This document shows positions 28,050 through 39,654 of a stretch of 64,000 nucleotides of DNA, piece by piece (the stretch's first letter is position 1; the number at the start of each line of letters is the position of its first letter). Origin of the DNA: Saccharomycopsis malanga (lineage: Eukaryota > Ascomycota > Saccharomycetes > Ascoideales > Saccharomycopsidaceae); contig CP025321.1 in the NCBI GenBank assembly GCA_004014935.1, forward strand, positions 620,001 to 684,000, in the 5' to 3' direction. Position numbers and translations under genes: made by a program. The notes below the pieces were generated by a model. It was not told the origin of the DNA. It saw nothing but the letters and a program-made list of their open reading frames with translations, and made no database searches.

Positions 28050-29863
28050 ATTAAGCCCTATTGCCAGGCTGTATTTTTCAACATAGACGACGTAACGAAG
28101 CAGATATGACACCTTTTTTTTCCTTTTTTTATTTTCTTACTTTTTACTGTTTGCCAACCTGTTCATTTCTGTATATCGTTTTATTGGCAAGGCATGTGCC
28201 GCTAAGTCATTTTTTTTTCTATTTCTATTTATTCCCTTGACGTGTCCGGTTGTACTGTTGTTTAGCCTATTCTTGCCGTTTTTTTTTGCTGGTCTTTTGG
28301 TACTTGCCCAGAAGTAGTTTTTCAACCACCACTCATCACACTCTTTATGTGCTATTAGATACAAATTTGTACACTACTTCACCGCACAGCTGTTTTATCA
28401 AAAACCAGCTAGAACCCTACTTTGCATTTTCAAAATCTTAAAAACCCCAAAAAATTATAAAAAAAACTTTCAAAAAATATAAAAAAAATAAAAAAAAAAC
28501 TTTTTTCAATTATCACCTCTTTGAGCTGTTGTTAGCTTTCCTTTGAGCTTGGTATTATACCTGTTTTATCTCGTCTTATACATTGTTTATTTAAAGCCAT
28601 GGTGATTATTTCCTTTTTTTTTTAATAAATTTTTTTTTTCTAGCAAAAGTAACTTTTTAGAATTTTATTGTAATCTGACGCTGTTGAAGCGGATGAAATA
28701 GATTTCTTATGCTTTCGTTTGTTAGAATTCATTAATAAAAGTTTAACCCTGTAAGCTTAGGCGATAATTGGAATTGCCTGGTAAACACAATGTTTTATTG
28801 CTGTCATTTATTCAGGACTATATATTAGCTATTGTTCAGCTATCGTGATTCAAAATCATTCACAATCAGATTCCAAAAAATAGTCTTATTTTTATCAAGT
28901 TTGGAACTCATTATAAGATAGTACATTTTCCAAGGAAGTATATTTACAGGATTCTTTGGAAAAGTGTTGGTTCTAGGTTGACTTTAGATTGCTTACTGAC
29001 TTATATATCATTGTTCGCATTTATTCATGTTTCGCTACATTACAAGTGACCCCTCGTCGAAAACTTATGGGCGTCTTGTAGAAGATACATTGATATAGCG
29101 CGTTCTAAGAAACTACTGTTAGTTCAGCTGCGTTGAAGTATAGTTAAATGATATATATCAATCTTCAGGATTCTTTTTCAACTCTTTAGTTGACAAATCA
29201 CTTGAAAATCTCCACCAAACAAGCTGCAGATCTTGTTTGCATCGCCAAAATCTATCTTTTAGGTGTCATCAGATACCCATGGCTACCCCAATAGGAAACT
29301 AGCCTCTCCTACGACGAACGCAAGTGGTCTTAAAACGGTTTCTAGAAGGCACCGTTTTGGGCAGCCGGCGTGGCATGCCGGGTAGCACTCTCGAGATCCA
29401 GAAAACGTACTTCGCTGACAAGACCAATCAGCCAGCTAATGTGTAACCAGGTTATAACAGACTGAGGTACAGAAAAGGGATTATTTTGGCCAGAAGACCA
29501 GATTGTTGCGCAGTGTCTTTTTGGAGTTTATCTTGGGCATACTGCGGGTGGTTTTTATATAACTGCTGTTTGATCCGTTTGGTTGTTTGCTATTTATAGT
29601 GTGTGTTGTCCCTATTGGTATTATTGTTTTTAGTATACTGTGAAAGATCAGGCAGTTGGTTGATTTGCATTTTACAAGGCTTGTGCGTTGTATTTCTAAA
29701 CCGAACTGTACAGATTTCTTTTTTGGAATAGAGTTGTGCTGCTATTTTCTGGAGATTTCTCGGATATAGTTGAAGAAATATTGGAGGTTTGAAAGAATCT
29801 TTCAATTACCAAATTTAAGGCTTAAATACCAAAAACTGTTTTTCAAAAACCATACACACCACA
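28050..29863. other. Long intergenic region between DHH1 and STE7
   Basis: The first ~450 bases after DHH1 are T-rich with A/T homopolymers. The rest is AT-rich except for a GC-rich patch at about 29330-29400 holding GCCGGCGTGGCATGCCGGG, an inverted CGG/CCG pair. I see no ORF or recognised RNA gene; 1.8 kb is long for this window, so an unrecognised ncRNA or a large regulated STE7 promoter is possible. Confidence 0.45.
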
Positions 29864-31405
29864 ATGAGCTTTCAGCTAAAATCTTTGAGAGACAATCCCA
29901 ATAGAAAGAACCTACCTACGCTTAAGTTAGGCGGTTCGGAGAGCAGTCTGTTGGGGACTAACAATAATGGTTCAGCATCTGTATCTAACCATGGTGGCTC
30001 TACAGCAGGTGCTAATCCGTTACCGGTAAAGACTTTAAAACGTAAAAACCTCAGAGGACTCAGTTTAGGAGCCAGTGCCGACGAACCGGTGTCTTCTACA
30101 AATCCAAATGGCGAAAATTTAAGCAAACAAGGGTTAAATCTTGCGATTCCTGCTAGATCAAATAAGAGAAACTCCATACAACAAGTGACAACTTCTTCAG
30201 AAACACCAATAGATACTCTTTCTTCGATGAGCCTAAGTGATGCGGTGACTGATAAAATGAATCAATTAGATATATCGTTTGCTGAGAAATACACAGGAGC
30301 AACGAAACCGCAAATAATCACCACCAAAGTCACTACAAGCTCCATAACTCCTGACGGAGTAACTAATAATGATGGGTTCAGTCTCAACAACTTCAAAGAA
30401 AGCGATTTGCTCAGATTAGAAGACCTAGGGTCTGGCAACTCAGGGTCAGTTCTCAAAGCCATACATACGCCTTCCCAGAAAACAATGGCAAAGAAAACCA
30501 TACACATTGAAAACAACCAAGATGTCAAGCGGCAGATAGCACGAGAGTTGAAGATCATGAACGAATGCAAATCCAAATATATCATTGAGTTTTATGGATC
30601 GTTCTTGCAGGAAGGAAGTGTCATTATTTGCATGGAGTACATGGATATTGGCTCGTTGGACAAAGTGTTAAAAATTAATGGCCCCTTGCCAGAATTCTTC
30701 ATAAATCATGTAACCTACTCCGTGCTTAATGGGCTCAAATACCTTTACACCCAACATAAAATCATTCATAGAGATATCAAGCCTTCCAACGTGTTGCTCA
30801 ACTCCAAAGGAAATTTAAAGTTGTGTGATTTCGGGGTTTCCAGAGAATTAATAGGCTCTGTGGCTGACACATTTGTAGGGACTTCCACTTATATGTCTCC
30901 AGAGAGAATCTTAGGCGCCAAATACACTATCAAAGGTGATATATGGTCCTTGGGCTTAATGTTGGTCGAATTGGCTACTGGTTTTTTCCCTTTTGGTGAC
31001 AACGAAAATATTGCTCCAGCAGGCATTCTAGATCTACTACAACGTATTGTTAATGAGCCTCCTCCGAATCTTAGGGACTTTAACGACAAGTACTTCACCA
31101 AACATAGTATAAATCCAGACACCTTGCCTCGCAGAAGCTTATATCCATCTCAATATTCCGACGGTGACACCACAGAATTCATGTTGAAAAAATCAAAACC
31201 GCATTATCCATTTTCCGAAATTTTTGCCAAATTTGTCGATTCATGCTTGATAAAAGAAGAAAACCAACGACCAGGCCCTTCTGATTTACTCAAAGACGAA
31301 TTCATTTTGATATACAAAAAAGACTTGGGTCCCGAGGAAAGTAAAAAGTTAAAACAAGATATCAAAGATTGGTGTAAACACGTAAAGAAAATGAAAAAGA
31401 ATTAG
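29864..31405 (+). CDS. STE7: MAP kinase kinase of the mating/filamentation pathway
   Basis: A dual-specificity kinase acting between Ste11 and the Fus3/Kss1-type MAP kinases. The 513-residue protein has a disordered N-terminus with two MAPK-docking motifs, RKNLPTLKL (residues 14-22) and KRKNLRGLSL (59-68), like the D-sites of S. cerevisiae Ste7. The kinase domain is at about 183-490: glycine loop GSGNSGSV, Lys in MAKKTIH, HRDIKPSNVLL, DFG and the activation loop SVADTFVGTSTYMSPER, whose S-x-A-x-T is the MEK phosphorylation pattern. NSG in the glycine loop and FVGTSTYMSPERI match Ste7 and Candida Hst7 rather than Pbs2 or Mkk1. The ATG at 29864 is the first in frame. Confidence 0.93.
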   Translation: MSFQLKSLRDNPNRKNLPTLKLGGSESSLLGTNNNGSASVSNHGGSTAGANPLPVKTLKRKNLRGLSLGASADEPVSSTNPNGENLSKQGLNLAIPARSNKRNSIQQVTTSSETPIDTLSSMSLSDAVTDKMNQLDISFAEKYTGATKPQIITTKVTTSSITPDGVTNNDGFSLNNFKESDLLRLEDLGSGNSGSVLKAIHTPSQKTMAKKTIHIENNQDVKRQIARELKIMNECKSKYIIEFYGSFLQEGSVIICMEYMDIGSLDKVLKINGPLPEFFINHVTYSVLNGLKYLYTQHKIIHRDIKPSNVLLNSKGNLKLCDFGVSRELIGSVADTFVGTSTYMSPERILGAKYTIKGDIWSLGLMLVELATGFFPFGDNENIAPAGILDLLQRIVNEPPPNLRDFNDKYFTKHSINPDTLPRRSLYPSQYSDGDTTEFMLKKSKPHYPFSEIFAKFVDSCLIKEENQRPGPSDLLKDEFILIYKKDLGPEESKKLKQDIKDWCKHVKKMKKN

Positions 31406-32031
31406 TTTTTGTTTCGCAAGTGATAAAAACCTAATTTCTCTATTTCTTTCGTAACTTCTTTTTTTCTCTCATGGCCAAAGCGTTCCTACTGCCCTTTATG
31501 AAAACCCCTTTTCTAACACCTTTTCTATGTCGTTCACATGTCCCAAATCTTTCTATTGTCCCATTCATGTTTATTATCATTTGTTGCCGCGAAATACACT
31601 ATTGTGGATACAGTTCGCATATCACATCTCCTTCAAATTCATTTATTCTCATACACAACTTTCCAAATCTGTTTTTCCTTTGTTATCATTTTCTCCTACC
31701 CGATCATGTTCCACCTTACACGTTATATAGCTTTGTATGTCCGAAAAGCAAAATACACTTAATGCATCAACTCCAGATTATGTTTTGTAAAACATCGTAA
31801 TACACTTGATGGCAAAATGCATTTTTTGTCTCAAATATTCTTATAGTAATGTCTTTCTCAATCTTTTATAACGCCACAATCAATTGAAGAAATCTTGAAA
31901 TTTCTACAGTCTTTTTTATTCGACACATTAATTATACAGTGTAAGAAACTAATTTACATAAAAAAAGAAACTAAAACTTGAAAATTTAGTATAATACATT
32001 ATGGTACACTGATATTGATAATCATTGTTGC
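31406..32031. other. Intergenic region between convergent STE7 and CENP-T-like gene
   Basis: The first ~350 bases are pyrimidine-rich on the plus strand; the small open frames here have Phe/Ser/Leu/His composition expected of such sequence. No gene seen. Confidence 0.5.
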
Positions 32032-34507
32032 TTAGTTCTTGTGAAACTTATCAATATCTTCAAGATCCTGCTCGATCTTACTTAAATACTGTGGAGAATG
32101 AAACTTTTCGGCCAAAGAAACAATGGTGCCTGTAACGTTTTTTCCACTAAACCCTTTGCTTTTATACTTGAAAGCAGCAGACCTCTGAGTTAAAAATACA
32201 GCATCCTTGGCATTGACCATTTTTCTCTTACCATGATGTGCCATGTCCATTAGATCGCTCATTTGATTCTCCAAAAACTTGTCAGAGAATTCAGCAATAA
32301 GATCTATGATTTGATCCGGGAGCCTTTTGTTGCGTTTGGCTCCTTGACTGCCAGTGAGGTTTAAATTACTCAAAAGTTCCATTTCCTGTGGATCGAGTCC
32401 CTGCAAGTAAGAGTTGTCTGTGCTAGGTTCTGAGTCATTGAAAAAGTACTCGGCCACATGTTCCACAAACTTTCTAGGAAGCCTTGAGGGGTCATTCTTT
32501 TGTCTACTTGAGGGCTGTAATTCCGTTTCAAGTTGATTAAACTTTGAGACTAACTCGTCGGTTATGGCTTGGCTGCTCAAAATGTTTCCATCGTCTTCAC
32601 CTTCGTCAGAGGTATCCAAATGTGTAACGTTGCCACTAACGTCAATGGCCAATTCTTCTTGATCAACAAACAAATTGTCTTCGAACCCGTCAGGTTCATC
32701 ATGAATGATTAATCCTGAAGTATCATGGTTGGAGAACGCTTCGCTCAACCTTTTTCTCATTTCCTCATTACTGGTTGTATTAGTTGCATCATCATTCAAT
32801 GGCACTTGTTCACTCTTGTCAGGAGAATTTGACTCATTATTATAAGATGGTCCATCCAAAAAGTTGTTATCACTATAAGAAAGACCATCGTCTATATCAC
32901 CATCAGAATCAGAAACGATATGGTCTTCATGCTTATTCTGTGAATTGTCAACATCAGTTTGAGGCTCAGAAAGAACATTTTGATGCTCATTTAGTTGGTT
33001 TTCTTTAGCATTTTCACCAGAAGCCACATCATCTAATAGTGAGCTTGTATTAGACATTGAATGAGACTCCTCTTTTGATGTTTCGCCAACTCTAGCATCA
33101 GATGCTCCACTAAGTCTACTATCAGGCCCTTCGCTAGTTCTGGTTTGTTCTAGAGACCTTTCACTTAATCCAATATTGTCTTCTGTGCGGTCCCTTATTA
33201 CAAAACCTGTTGAATTGTCATCTTCTCTTTGTTCTGTATAAATAGATATTTGCTCATCTTCTCTTTGTTCTGAATGAATAGATATTTGCTCATCTTCTCT
33301 TTTTTCTGAATGGGTAGATGTTCTGTCATTTTCCTTATTCTTTTCTTCAGTAACGTCACGAAGTATCGAGTGCCCATCGTCTGCGATTGCTGACTCGCTA
33401 GAATTAATTTCGAAGCTGTCATGTTGACTCATATCTATATATTTTCTTTCTTTGACTCTAGAGGCAGGTGGTGTTGGAGATGTCATTGGTGGCGTTGAAA
33501 GCACCCTACTTCGCTGTAATGTTGGAGATAGCTGGTGTACATTATGGTTTGATGAAATGCGATTATTTTCGCGACTTAACGAAGCACGGTTTGATAAATG
33601 TTTATCAAAAGGAGAGAAATTGATTTGAGAGTTAGTTATGTTTTGAGTGATTCTGTTAAGCTCTTGTTCTATAAAGGGGTCAGCAAAATTGTCATTCGAA
33701 AGATCGCTTGACAGGGTATGGAAACTATGGTGTTGTAAAGAAAGTTCTCTTTTCAGTTCATCGATTATCCGTGATGTTTCAATGTCTGTATCGTTTTCAT
33801 CGTCTTCGCCTAGTGATTGATAAGTATGATCTATGATTCTCAACAAAGACGAATGAGCGTCCTTGGTTTTAGTTATTTCGGCAAGCCGCTGTTCATAGTT
33901 GAAAGCATCACTACTGGAATTTCCACCATCATTATCCTGTAATCGCTCAGGTTCCTCCTTGTTATTCGGGTCCACAGAGATTTGGGGTAGCGGAGGAGGT
34001 GTTGTGCCGCGTTCTCTGGCTTGTATTGTTTCTTTCTCACGGGTCATTAATCTTGTAAGCATTCTCAAATCATTAAGGGGCGACACATTTCTTCTCTTCC
34101 GTTTTCTGTCGAGCTGTGCGGTTGAGGGTCGACTGAGAGAGTTTTGCTCAATTGACTGTCTAGCAAATGGGCTTTTAGGCGTTCTTCTAACTCGTTTAGG
34201 TGTGGATCGTTCTCTTCTATTGGGCGTTCTTTTGTCTAAACTGGAACGGCCACTTCTAGGAGTATTAGGTAAATTGAGTCGTATTTTTGAGCGATTCAAC
34301 ACTAAAGAGCGTCTTTCAACACTGGCCTTCACTGGAGACCTCCTATGGAACAAAGTAAATCGCCTTTTTCGGTTATCCAGATCGCTTTGTTCGCTATCAT
34401 GAGTACTCGCCTACTTCGTTAGTATATTGCATTTTTTTATAGCTTCAGACTTGACGTACCTCACTTACATAGCTGCTTCTTCGGCTCCTATCGTGAGCCC
34501 TATCCAT
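32032..34507 (-). CDS. CNN1: CENP-T/Cnn1-like inner kinetochore protein, one intron
   Basis: CENP-T binds centromeric DNA through a C-terminal histone fold and recruits Ndc80 through its N-terminus. The long open frame begins without an ATG. I place the start in a 39-base exon (34507-34469, MDRAHDRSRRSSY), followed by a 58-base intron (GTAAGT donor, TACTAAC branch, GAAGTAG end) and exon 2 at 34410-32032; total 805 residues. The N-terminal ~100 residues are basic with many SP/TP sites; the middle is acidic and disordered, with a 13-residue motif repeated three times near residues 355-395. The end (LPDQIIDLIAEFSDKFLENQMSDLMDMAHHGKRKMVNAKDAVFLTQR) looks like a CENP-T histone fold, followed by GTIVSLAEKFHSPQYLSKI, resembling the family's C-terminal extension. 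S. cerevisiae Cnn1 is only 361 residues. Function is inferred from fold and layout. Confidence 0.65.
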
Positions 34508-35132
34508 ATTGACAGGACTGGGCTTGTTTTCTGTTAAAAATACTTCCCCTTCTTAAGCGCGGAAGCTATGATGTCAATGTTTACATTTTTTGTTTATATA
34601 TTTCAATATTTTTTGGTGTTATTTTCGGTCGCGCATCGCCGAAAATTAGAGGCTTCCGCTCAGACCTGAGGCCTAAAATTGTTAATTTTATGATTGTTCA
34701 TAGATTAGTCGTGATGCTCAGTGTTATTACAGCTTTCAGCAAAATTCAGAAAATGTGATTTCAAAAGCTTATTTTTATTTTAGCCTTATTTTACCAAAAA
34801 AACTGTTCATTAATCTTTATAATATTGCTCTATTGATTCATGATAATAGTCAACATGCATGATCACCTACAAATACATATCCCAAGCAACCTGACCTGAC
34901 CAACATCTACTAACAACAAAACGCATCAATACTCACATTTATTACATGCTAACCATAATACCCACCAGCTCAAACTATCTCTCCTCTATACCAATCTACT
35001 ATGCACTTACCTGCGCCATGACGCAATAATCATACCCGCTGAAAATTTGTCTGGAATAAGTAAGAGATGGGCAGAATGAGGCTAACAATTGCAATTTTTA
35101 CAATCTAGGCAGGTGAAATTTTCAGAGGCAAC
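34508..35132. promoter_or_regulatory. Divergent promoter between CENP-T-like gene and MTO1
   Basis: About 620 bases, AT-rich, with a GC-richer patch near 34620-34680 (GGTCGCGCATCGCCG). No TATA-led small gene or RNA is seen. Confidence 0.4.
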
Positions 35133-37226
35133 ATGTTTAATGCATTAGTGAGGAGCCGTGGATGTGTATCCGGTAAAAGCCTGGGCTTTTTGAGAGCTTT
35201 TGGGCCGGTGACAGTGGTTTCACGTTCGATAGCTTTGACGTCTCAACATGAATCAATATTAAAGACACTTCCTGAACAGCCAGTAGTTGTTGTTGGTGGG
35301 GGTCATGCGGGATGTGAAGCAGCAACTGGAGCAGCTCGAGCTGGCGCAGAGACTGTTTTGATTACACCGCAGTTTGAGAAGATAGGGACCTGTTCTTGCA
35401 ATCCAGCGTTGGGAGGAGTTGGCAAAGGCACACTTTTGAGAGAGATTGATGCTTTGGATGGTGTGGCTGCAAAAGTGACTGATTTGGCAGGCATACATTT
35501 CAAGGTGTTGAATGCCTCTCGAGGAGCAGCTGTTTGGGGGCCTCGTGCTCAAATTGACCGTAAGTTATACTTAAGGGAGATGCAGCATATGATCCGTAAC
35601 TATCCCAAATTGTCTGTGATGGAGGGCAGTGTTGAGGATATTATCATTGAAAGCAGCTCAGACGGCGTATCCAAAGTGCGTGGGGTTATACTTGAAGATG
35701 GCCAGGTGATCAGAACGTCAAAGGTGATTATTACTACGGGGACCTTTTTGAGTGCAGAGATCCATATAGGACTTGACGTTACACCAGCAGGAAGAATAGG
35801 TGAGAAACCCACTTATGGTATCAGCAAGACCTTAAAAGATGCCGGGTTCAGATTAGGACGGTTGAAAACAGGAACACCGCCTAGAATCTCTGCAACAGGG
35901 TTGGATTACAGCATGGTTCTAGAACAGCATGGTGACAATCCAGCACAACCCATGAGTTATATGAATGACCAGATTCCTATTGGAGAAGACAACCAGGTCA
36001 AATGTTACCAGACAAGAACGACACCTGAAATGCACCTGTTGGTTCGCGAGAACTTCCACATGTCGGTCCATATTAGGGAGGATGTTAAAGGACCTCGATA
36101 CTGTCCTTCATTAGAGTCCAAATTGAAAAAGTTTCCAGAAAAAGAATCACATGTGTTATGGTTGGAGCCCGAGGGCTTGGACAGTGATGTTCTCTATCCT
36201 AATGGCATTTCCAACACCATGCCAGCGGATATCCAAGAGAAGATGATGCGGATGGTGCCAGGGTTGGAGAACGCCAAGATGCTTCAACCTGGTTACGGTG
36301 TTGAGTACGACTACATAGACCCTGTGCAGCTTAAACAAACTCTTGAGACCAAGTTGGTCGAGGGCTTGTATCTAGCTGGCCAGATCAACGGCACGACAGG
36401 ATACGAGGAGGCCGCAGCACAGGGCTGTGTGGCTGGTATCAATGCTGGTTTGAAACATTTTGGCAAAGAACCGTTGAAAATCTCCAGAGCAGAAGCATTC
36501 ATTGGAGTCTTGATTGATGATCTTATCACTAAAGGTGTATCTGAACCGTATCGGATGTTTACCTCTCGCTCCGAATTTCGTCTCAGTGTTCGATGTGACA
36601 ATGCTGACAGCAGATTAACATTACTAGCAAAAACATTGGGCTTTTGCAGCGACGAAAGATGGCTGCGTTTCTTAAAAGATCAAGCTTTGCAGGAAAACAT
36701 TATAGAACAGCTTAAATCCATTAAACTTCCTGCCGCTCAATGGAAAAAGTTCTTTCCCGAAGCTAGACTAGGTTCCGATAGCGTAAATGCTTATAAATTG
36801 TTAGTCAACAAAGGTGTATCTACCGAGGCCATATTTGCCGCTTTAAAAACAATGAATCTCCAAAACAATTTGGTCTACGAAAGCGTCCCAGGAAGAGTCA
36901 TGAATAAAGTGAATATCGAAGGAAAATATTCGCCATACTTGAGAAAAGAACAAGCTTATTTAAAAGCATTTGAGGCGGACGAATCACTTTTGCTTCCTCT
37001 CAAATTTGATTATTCAAAATTAAATCTCGGCTACGCGGCCACCGAATCCCTCAATTCCGTTCAGCCTGAAACCATTGGCCAAGCAAGACGTACAGAGGGT
37101 ATCACTGCTTCTACCATTTTCGAACTCTATCGTCTTGTTCGTTTCAAACAAAAACAGTTGAAAGCAGAGAGAATGGTATTTTCTACGGATACTACAATAG
37201 CAGCCGCATCGGAGCTCTCCGTATGA
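35133..37226 (+). CDS. MTO1: Mitochondrial tRNA U34 carboxymethylaminomethyl-modification protein MTO1 (GidA/MnmG family)
   Basis: Mto1 works with Mss1 to modify the wobble uridine of mitochondrial tRNAs, using FAD. The 697-residue protein starts with a basic, acid-free leader ([35 protein letters not shown]) typical of mitochondrial import. The FAD-binding [20 protein letters not shown] (residues 51-70) follows, then the family signatures [53 protein letters not shown] and [16 protein letters not shown], and a helical C-terminal tRNA-binding domain ([22 protein letters not shown]). Length is close to the 669 residues of S. cerevisiae. It is divergent from the CENP-T-like gene. Confidence 0.96.
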   Translation: MFNALVRSRGCVSGKSLGFLRAFGPVTVVSRSIALTSQHESILKTLPEQPVVVVGGGHAGCEAATGAARAGAETVLITPQFEKIGTCSCNPALGGVGKGTLLREIDALDGVAAKVTDLAGIHFKVLNASRGAAVWGPRAQIDRKLYLREMQHMIRNYPKLSVMEGSVEDIIIESSSDGVSKVRGVILEDGQVIRTSKVIITTGTFLSAEIHIGLDVTPAGRIGEKPTYGISKTLKDAGFRLGRLKTGTPPRISATGLDYSMVLEQHGDNPAQPMSYMNDQIPIGEDNQVKCYQTRTTPEMHLLVRENFHMSVHIREDVKGPRYCPSLESKLKKFPEKESHVLWLEPEGLDSDVLYPNGISNTMPADIQEKMMRMVPGLENAKMLQPGYGVEYDYIDPVQLKQTLETKLVEGLYLAGQINGTTGYEEAAAQGCVAGINAGLKHFGKEPLKISRAEAFIGVLIDDLITKGVSEPYRMFTSRSEFRLSVRCDNADSRLTLLAKTLGFCSDERWLRFLKDQALQENIIEQLKSIKLPAAQWKKFFPEARLGSDSVNAYKLLVNKGVSTEAIFAALKTMNLQNNLVYESVPGRVMNKVNIEGKYSPYLRKEQAYLKAFEADESLLLPLKFDYSKLNLGYAATESLNSVQPETIGQARRTEGITASTIFELYRLVRFKQKQLKAERMVFSTDTTIAAASELSV

Positions 37227-37982
37227 TGGTTTTCTTTGTTTTGTATATTATAGAACTGTAAATATATAAAAATCTGACGTATAATACGCTTGTAGTCTTT
37301 ACCTATTTTCTCTCCTATTTACAAGGTGGCTTGATTAAATAGTTGTCTGTTTGCCTATTGTAACTTTGATACAATGAAAGGACTGAACACTGGTTGACTA
37401 AGCAAAACCGATAAGAAATGATACGATATATATAGGAACAAGTTTAGGAGTAACTTATAAATACTAAAGAAAATAAACTCTGTAGTCAATCAAATTGGTA
37501 TATTCAGAAGCATATAGTAGTTTATCAGTAATGTCTCATAAGCTCTATTGAATGTAAAAGCATCGGTTACTGTCTGATATCGTCAACCATACTTTTTTGG
37601 GAATAAATTGATAAAAACAATATTGTTGTTGAGATATGTTGATTTTTCCATTTGCCTACTTCAAAACAGAATAGGTAACCCCTGTATAAATGGTATATAG
37701 TGTGTATTAGAAATAAATGATCATTGCTATATATATATAAACTGGGTGTTCTTACTTGATTCTACTCGAAGCATTCAAATTAGACGCTACTGATACTATA
37801 ATGTGGTTGGTGCTTTCACTCTCATATACAAAAGACAATGATAAACAAAAAGAGACCAACATCACAAGCCATACATCAACCCTCCTACAAATAAAATAAA
37901 TGAAACAATGAACGGTGCGTAATCAAGTGAACTAAAATAATATATATAGAACGTAAGAATTAACATTAGCATCCCAAAGCTC
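37227..37982. other. Intergenic region between convergent MTO1 and CCT2
   Basis: AT-rich, about 750 bases, with a TA run near 37727-37738. No gene or repeat I can support. Confidence 0.5.
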
Positions 37983-39654
37983 TCACATTGGGCCTTGGTT
38001 TCTATCAGCAGTTCTTGGTTTAGCTTTGATGATATTATCTACTCTCAACAAGACCTCTGCAGCTTCGGTAGCACTATTGACGACATGGTACTTCAACTTG
38101 TAACTCTCAACGACGCCCAATTCTCTCATGTCAGCAATTTTACCGTTATTCAAGTCCAAGCCGCTGGTGGTCAATCCATTATAGATAGCGGTACGGAGTT
38201 TAGTGATAAGTTCACTACTATCGAAACCAGCGTTGTCAGCCAAAATGATTGGCAATTCACGAAGAGCTTTAGCGAAACTTTCTACAGCCAAGGACTTTTT
38301 ACCATCGATGTTGGAAGCAACCTGGTCAACAGCTTTGGACATGATCATTTCAGCACATCCACCACCGAGAACGGTTTTGGTGGATTTTACTGTTTGAGAT
38401 ATCACGGAAAGAGCATCGTGCAAAGATCTCTCGGCCTCGTCCAACACTTGATCGGTAGCACCTCTCAATACAATAGTACAAGCCTCACCAGCCTTGACAC
38501 CGGAAAACTTGGTGAAAAGATCTTCGCCAATGATGATCTCCTCAATACTGTCACAATAGCCCAACTTAACCTTTTCAGGATGGTCAAAAGTAGAAACAAC
38601 TTCACCACCAGTGACCAAAGCCAATCTTTCAATACCATCAAAGTCAGCATGCTCAATGGAGTTGATACCTGCATCAGTGAAAAGCTGTTCCGGATAATCA
38701 TAAATCAATTGTCTGTTGACAAAACAGTTTATCTTGTCAAAACTTTTAATCTTGTTCACTTTGTTTTTCATCTTTTCTTTTTCTGACTTTTCCAACTCGG
38801 CCAATTTGGCTGTAGAATTGACCTTGAATTTGGCCCCGAAAATTTTTACCTTGTCGGTGTCCATGGCAGTATTGGCAATCAAAATGTTACAATTGTTGAT
38901 CTTCTTTGGTTGATTGATACCAAACTTCTTGCCTAATATAAACCCTTCATCCAAAAACGAGTCCGACAACTTTCCTCCCACAATCTTCAAAATCTGGATG
39001 TGTTCCAAATTGACGTTGTTCTTCAATCTAAGTATGGCATTAACTGCCAATTCAGCAAACTGGTTTTTATCCTGGGAAAGAATCTTGGATGATAGCGTGG
39101 TCTTTGCAATGTTGATCAAATCATTACGGAATTTCTCGGGATTTTTACTGTTGTCAATAGCAGTATTGTTCAAAGCATCAATAGCCACCTTGGAAGCAAT
39201 TCGGTAACCCTCAATAATCGTCTGCGGATGGATCTTCTGATTTATTAACTGCTCCGCTTCACGCAAAAGCTCCGACGCCAATACCGTGACAGAAGTCGTA
39301 CCATCGCCAATGTTGTCATCCTGGACTTTCGAAAGATTTACCAATACTTTGGCTGCTGGATTATCTAACGGAATCGACTTCAATATAGTAGCACCATCAT
39401 TGGTGATGAGCGAATTGTCCGAAGATGCAGACTGCAACAACTTGTCCATACCCTTTGGCCCCAAAGTGGTCTTCACCAAATCACCAACGGCAATTGCACC
39501 AACAAAGGCGGAAAGACGGGCATTTTCAGCCCTTTCTTCAGTGACTTGATCTCCAAAAATATTCACAGACTACATCAAATTATATTAGTATCAGCCCTAA
39601 AAAATTCCCCAAAAAATTTGATTAAGCTTATTTCCACATACCATATTAGATATC
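37983..39654 (-). CDS. CCT2: Chaperonin-containing T-complex subunit beta, first exon is the ATG alone
   Basis: Cct2 is one of eight subunits of the cytosolic CCT/TRiC ring that folds actin and tubulin. The long frame starts at a GTG with a stop just before it, so the ATG must be spliced on. Exon 1 is the three bases 39654-39652 (ATG); the 82-base intron (39651-39570) has a GTATGT donor, a TACTAAT branch and a TGTAG acceptor; exon 2 is 39569-37983. The product, 529 residues, starts [34 protein letters not shown], matching S. cerevisiae [20 protein letters not shown]. The ATPase motifs [18 protein letters not shown] and GDGTTSV are present. The mini-exon makes correct splicing essential for any translation from this ATG. 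Confidence 0.97.

Noticed and set aside
37995-38786. 263-codon plus-strand frame opposite CCT2
   Set aside because: Antisense shadow; its length reflects biased codon use in the CCT2 gene.
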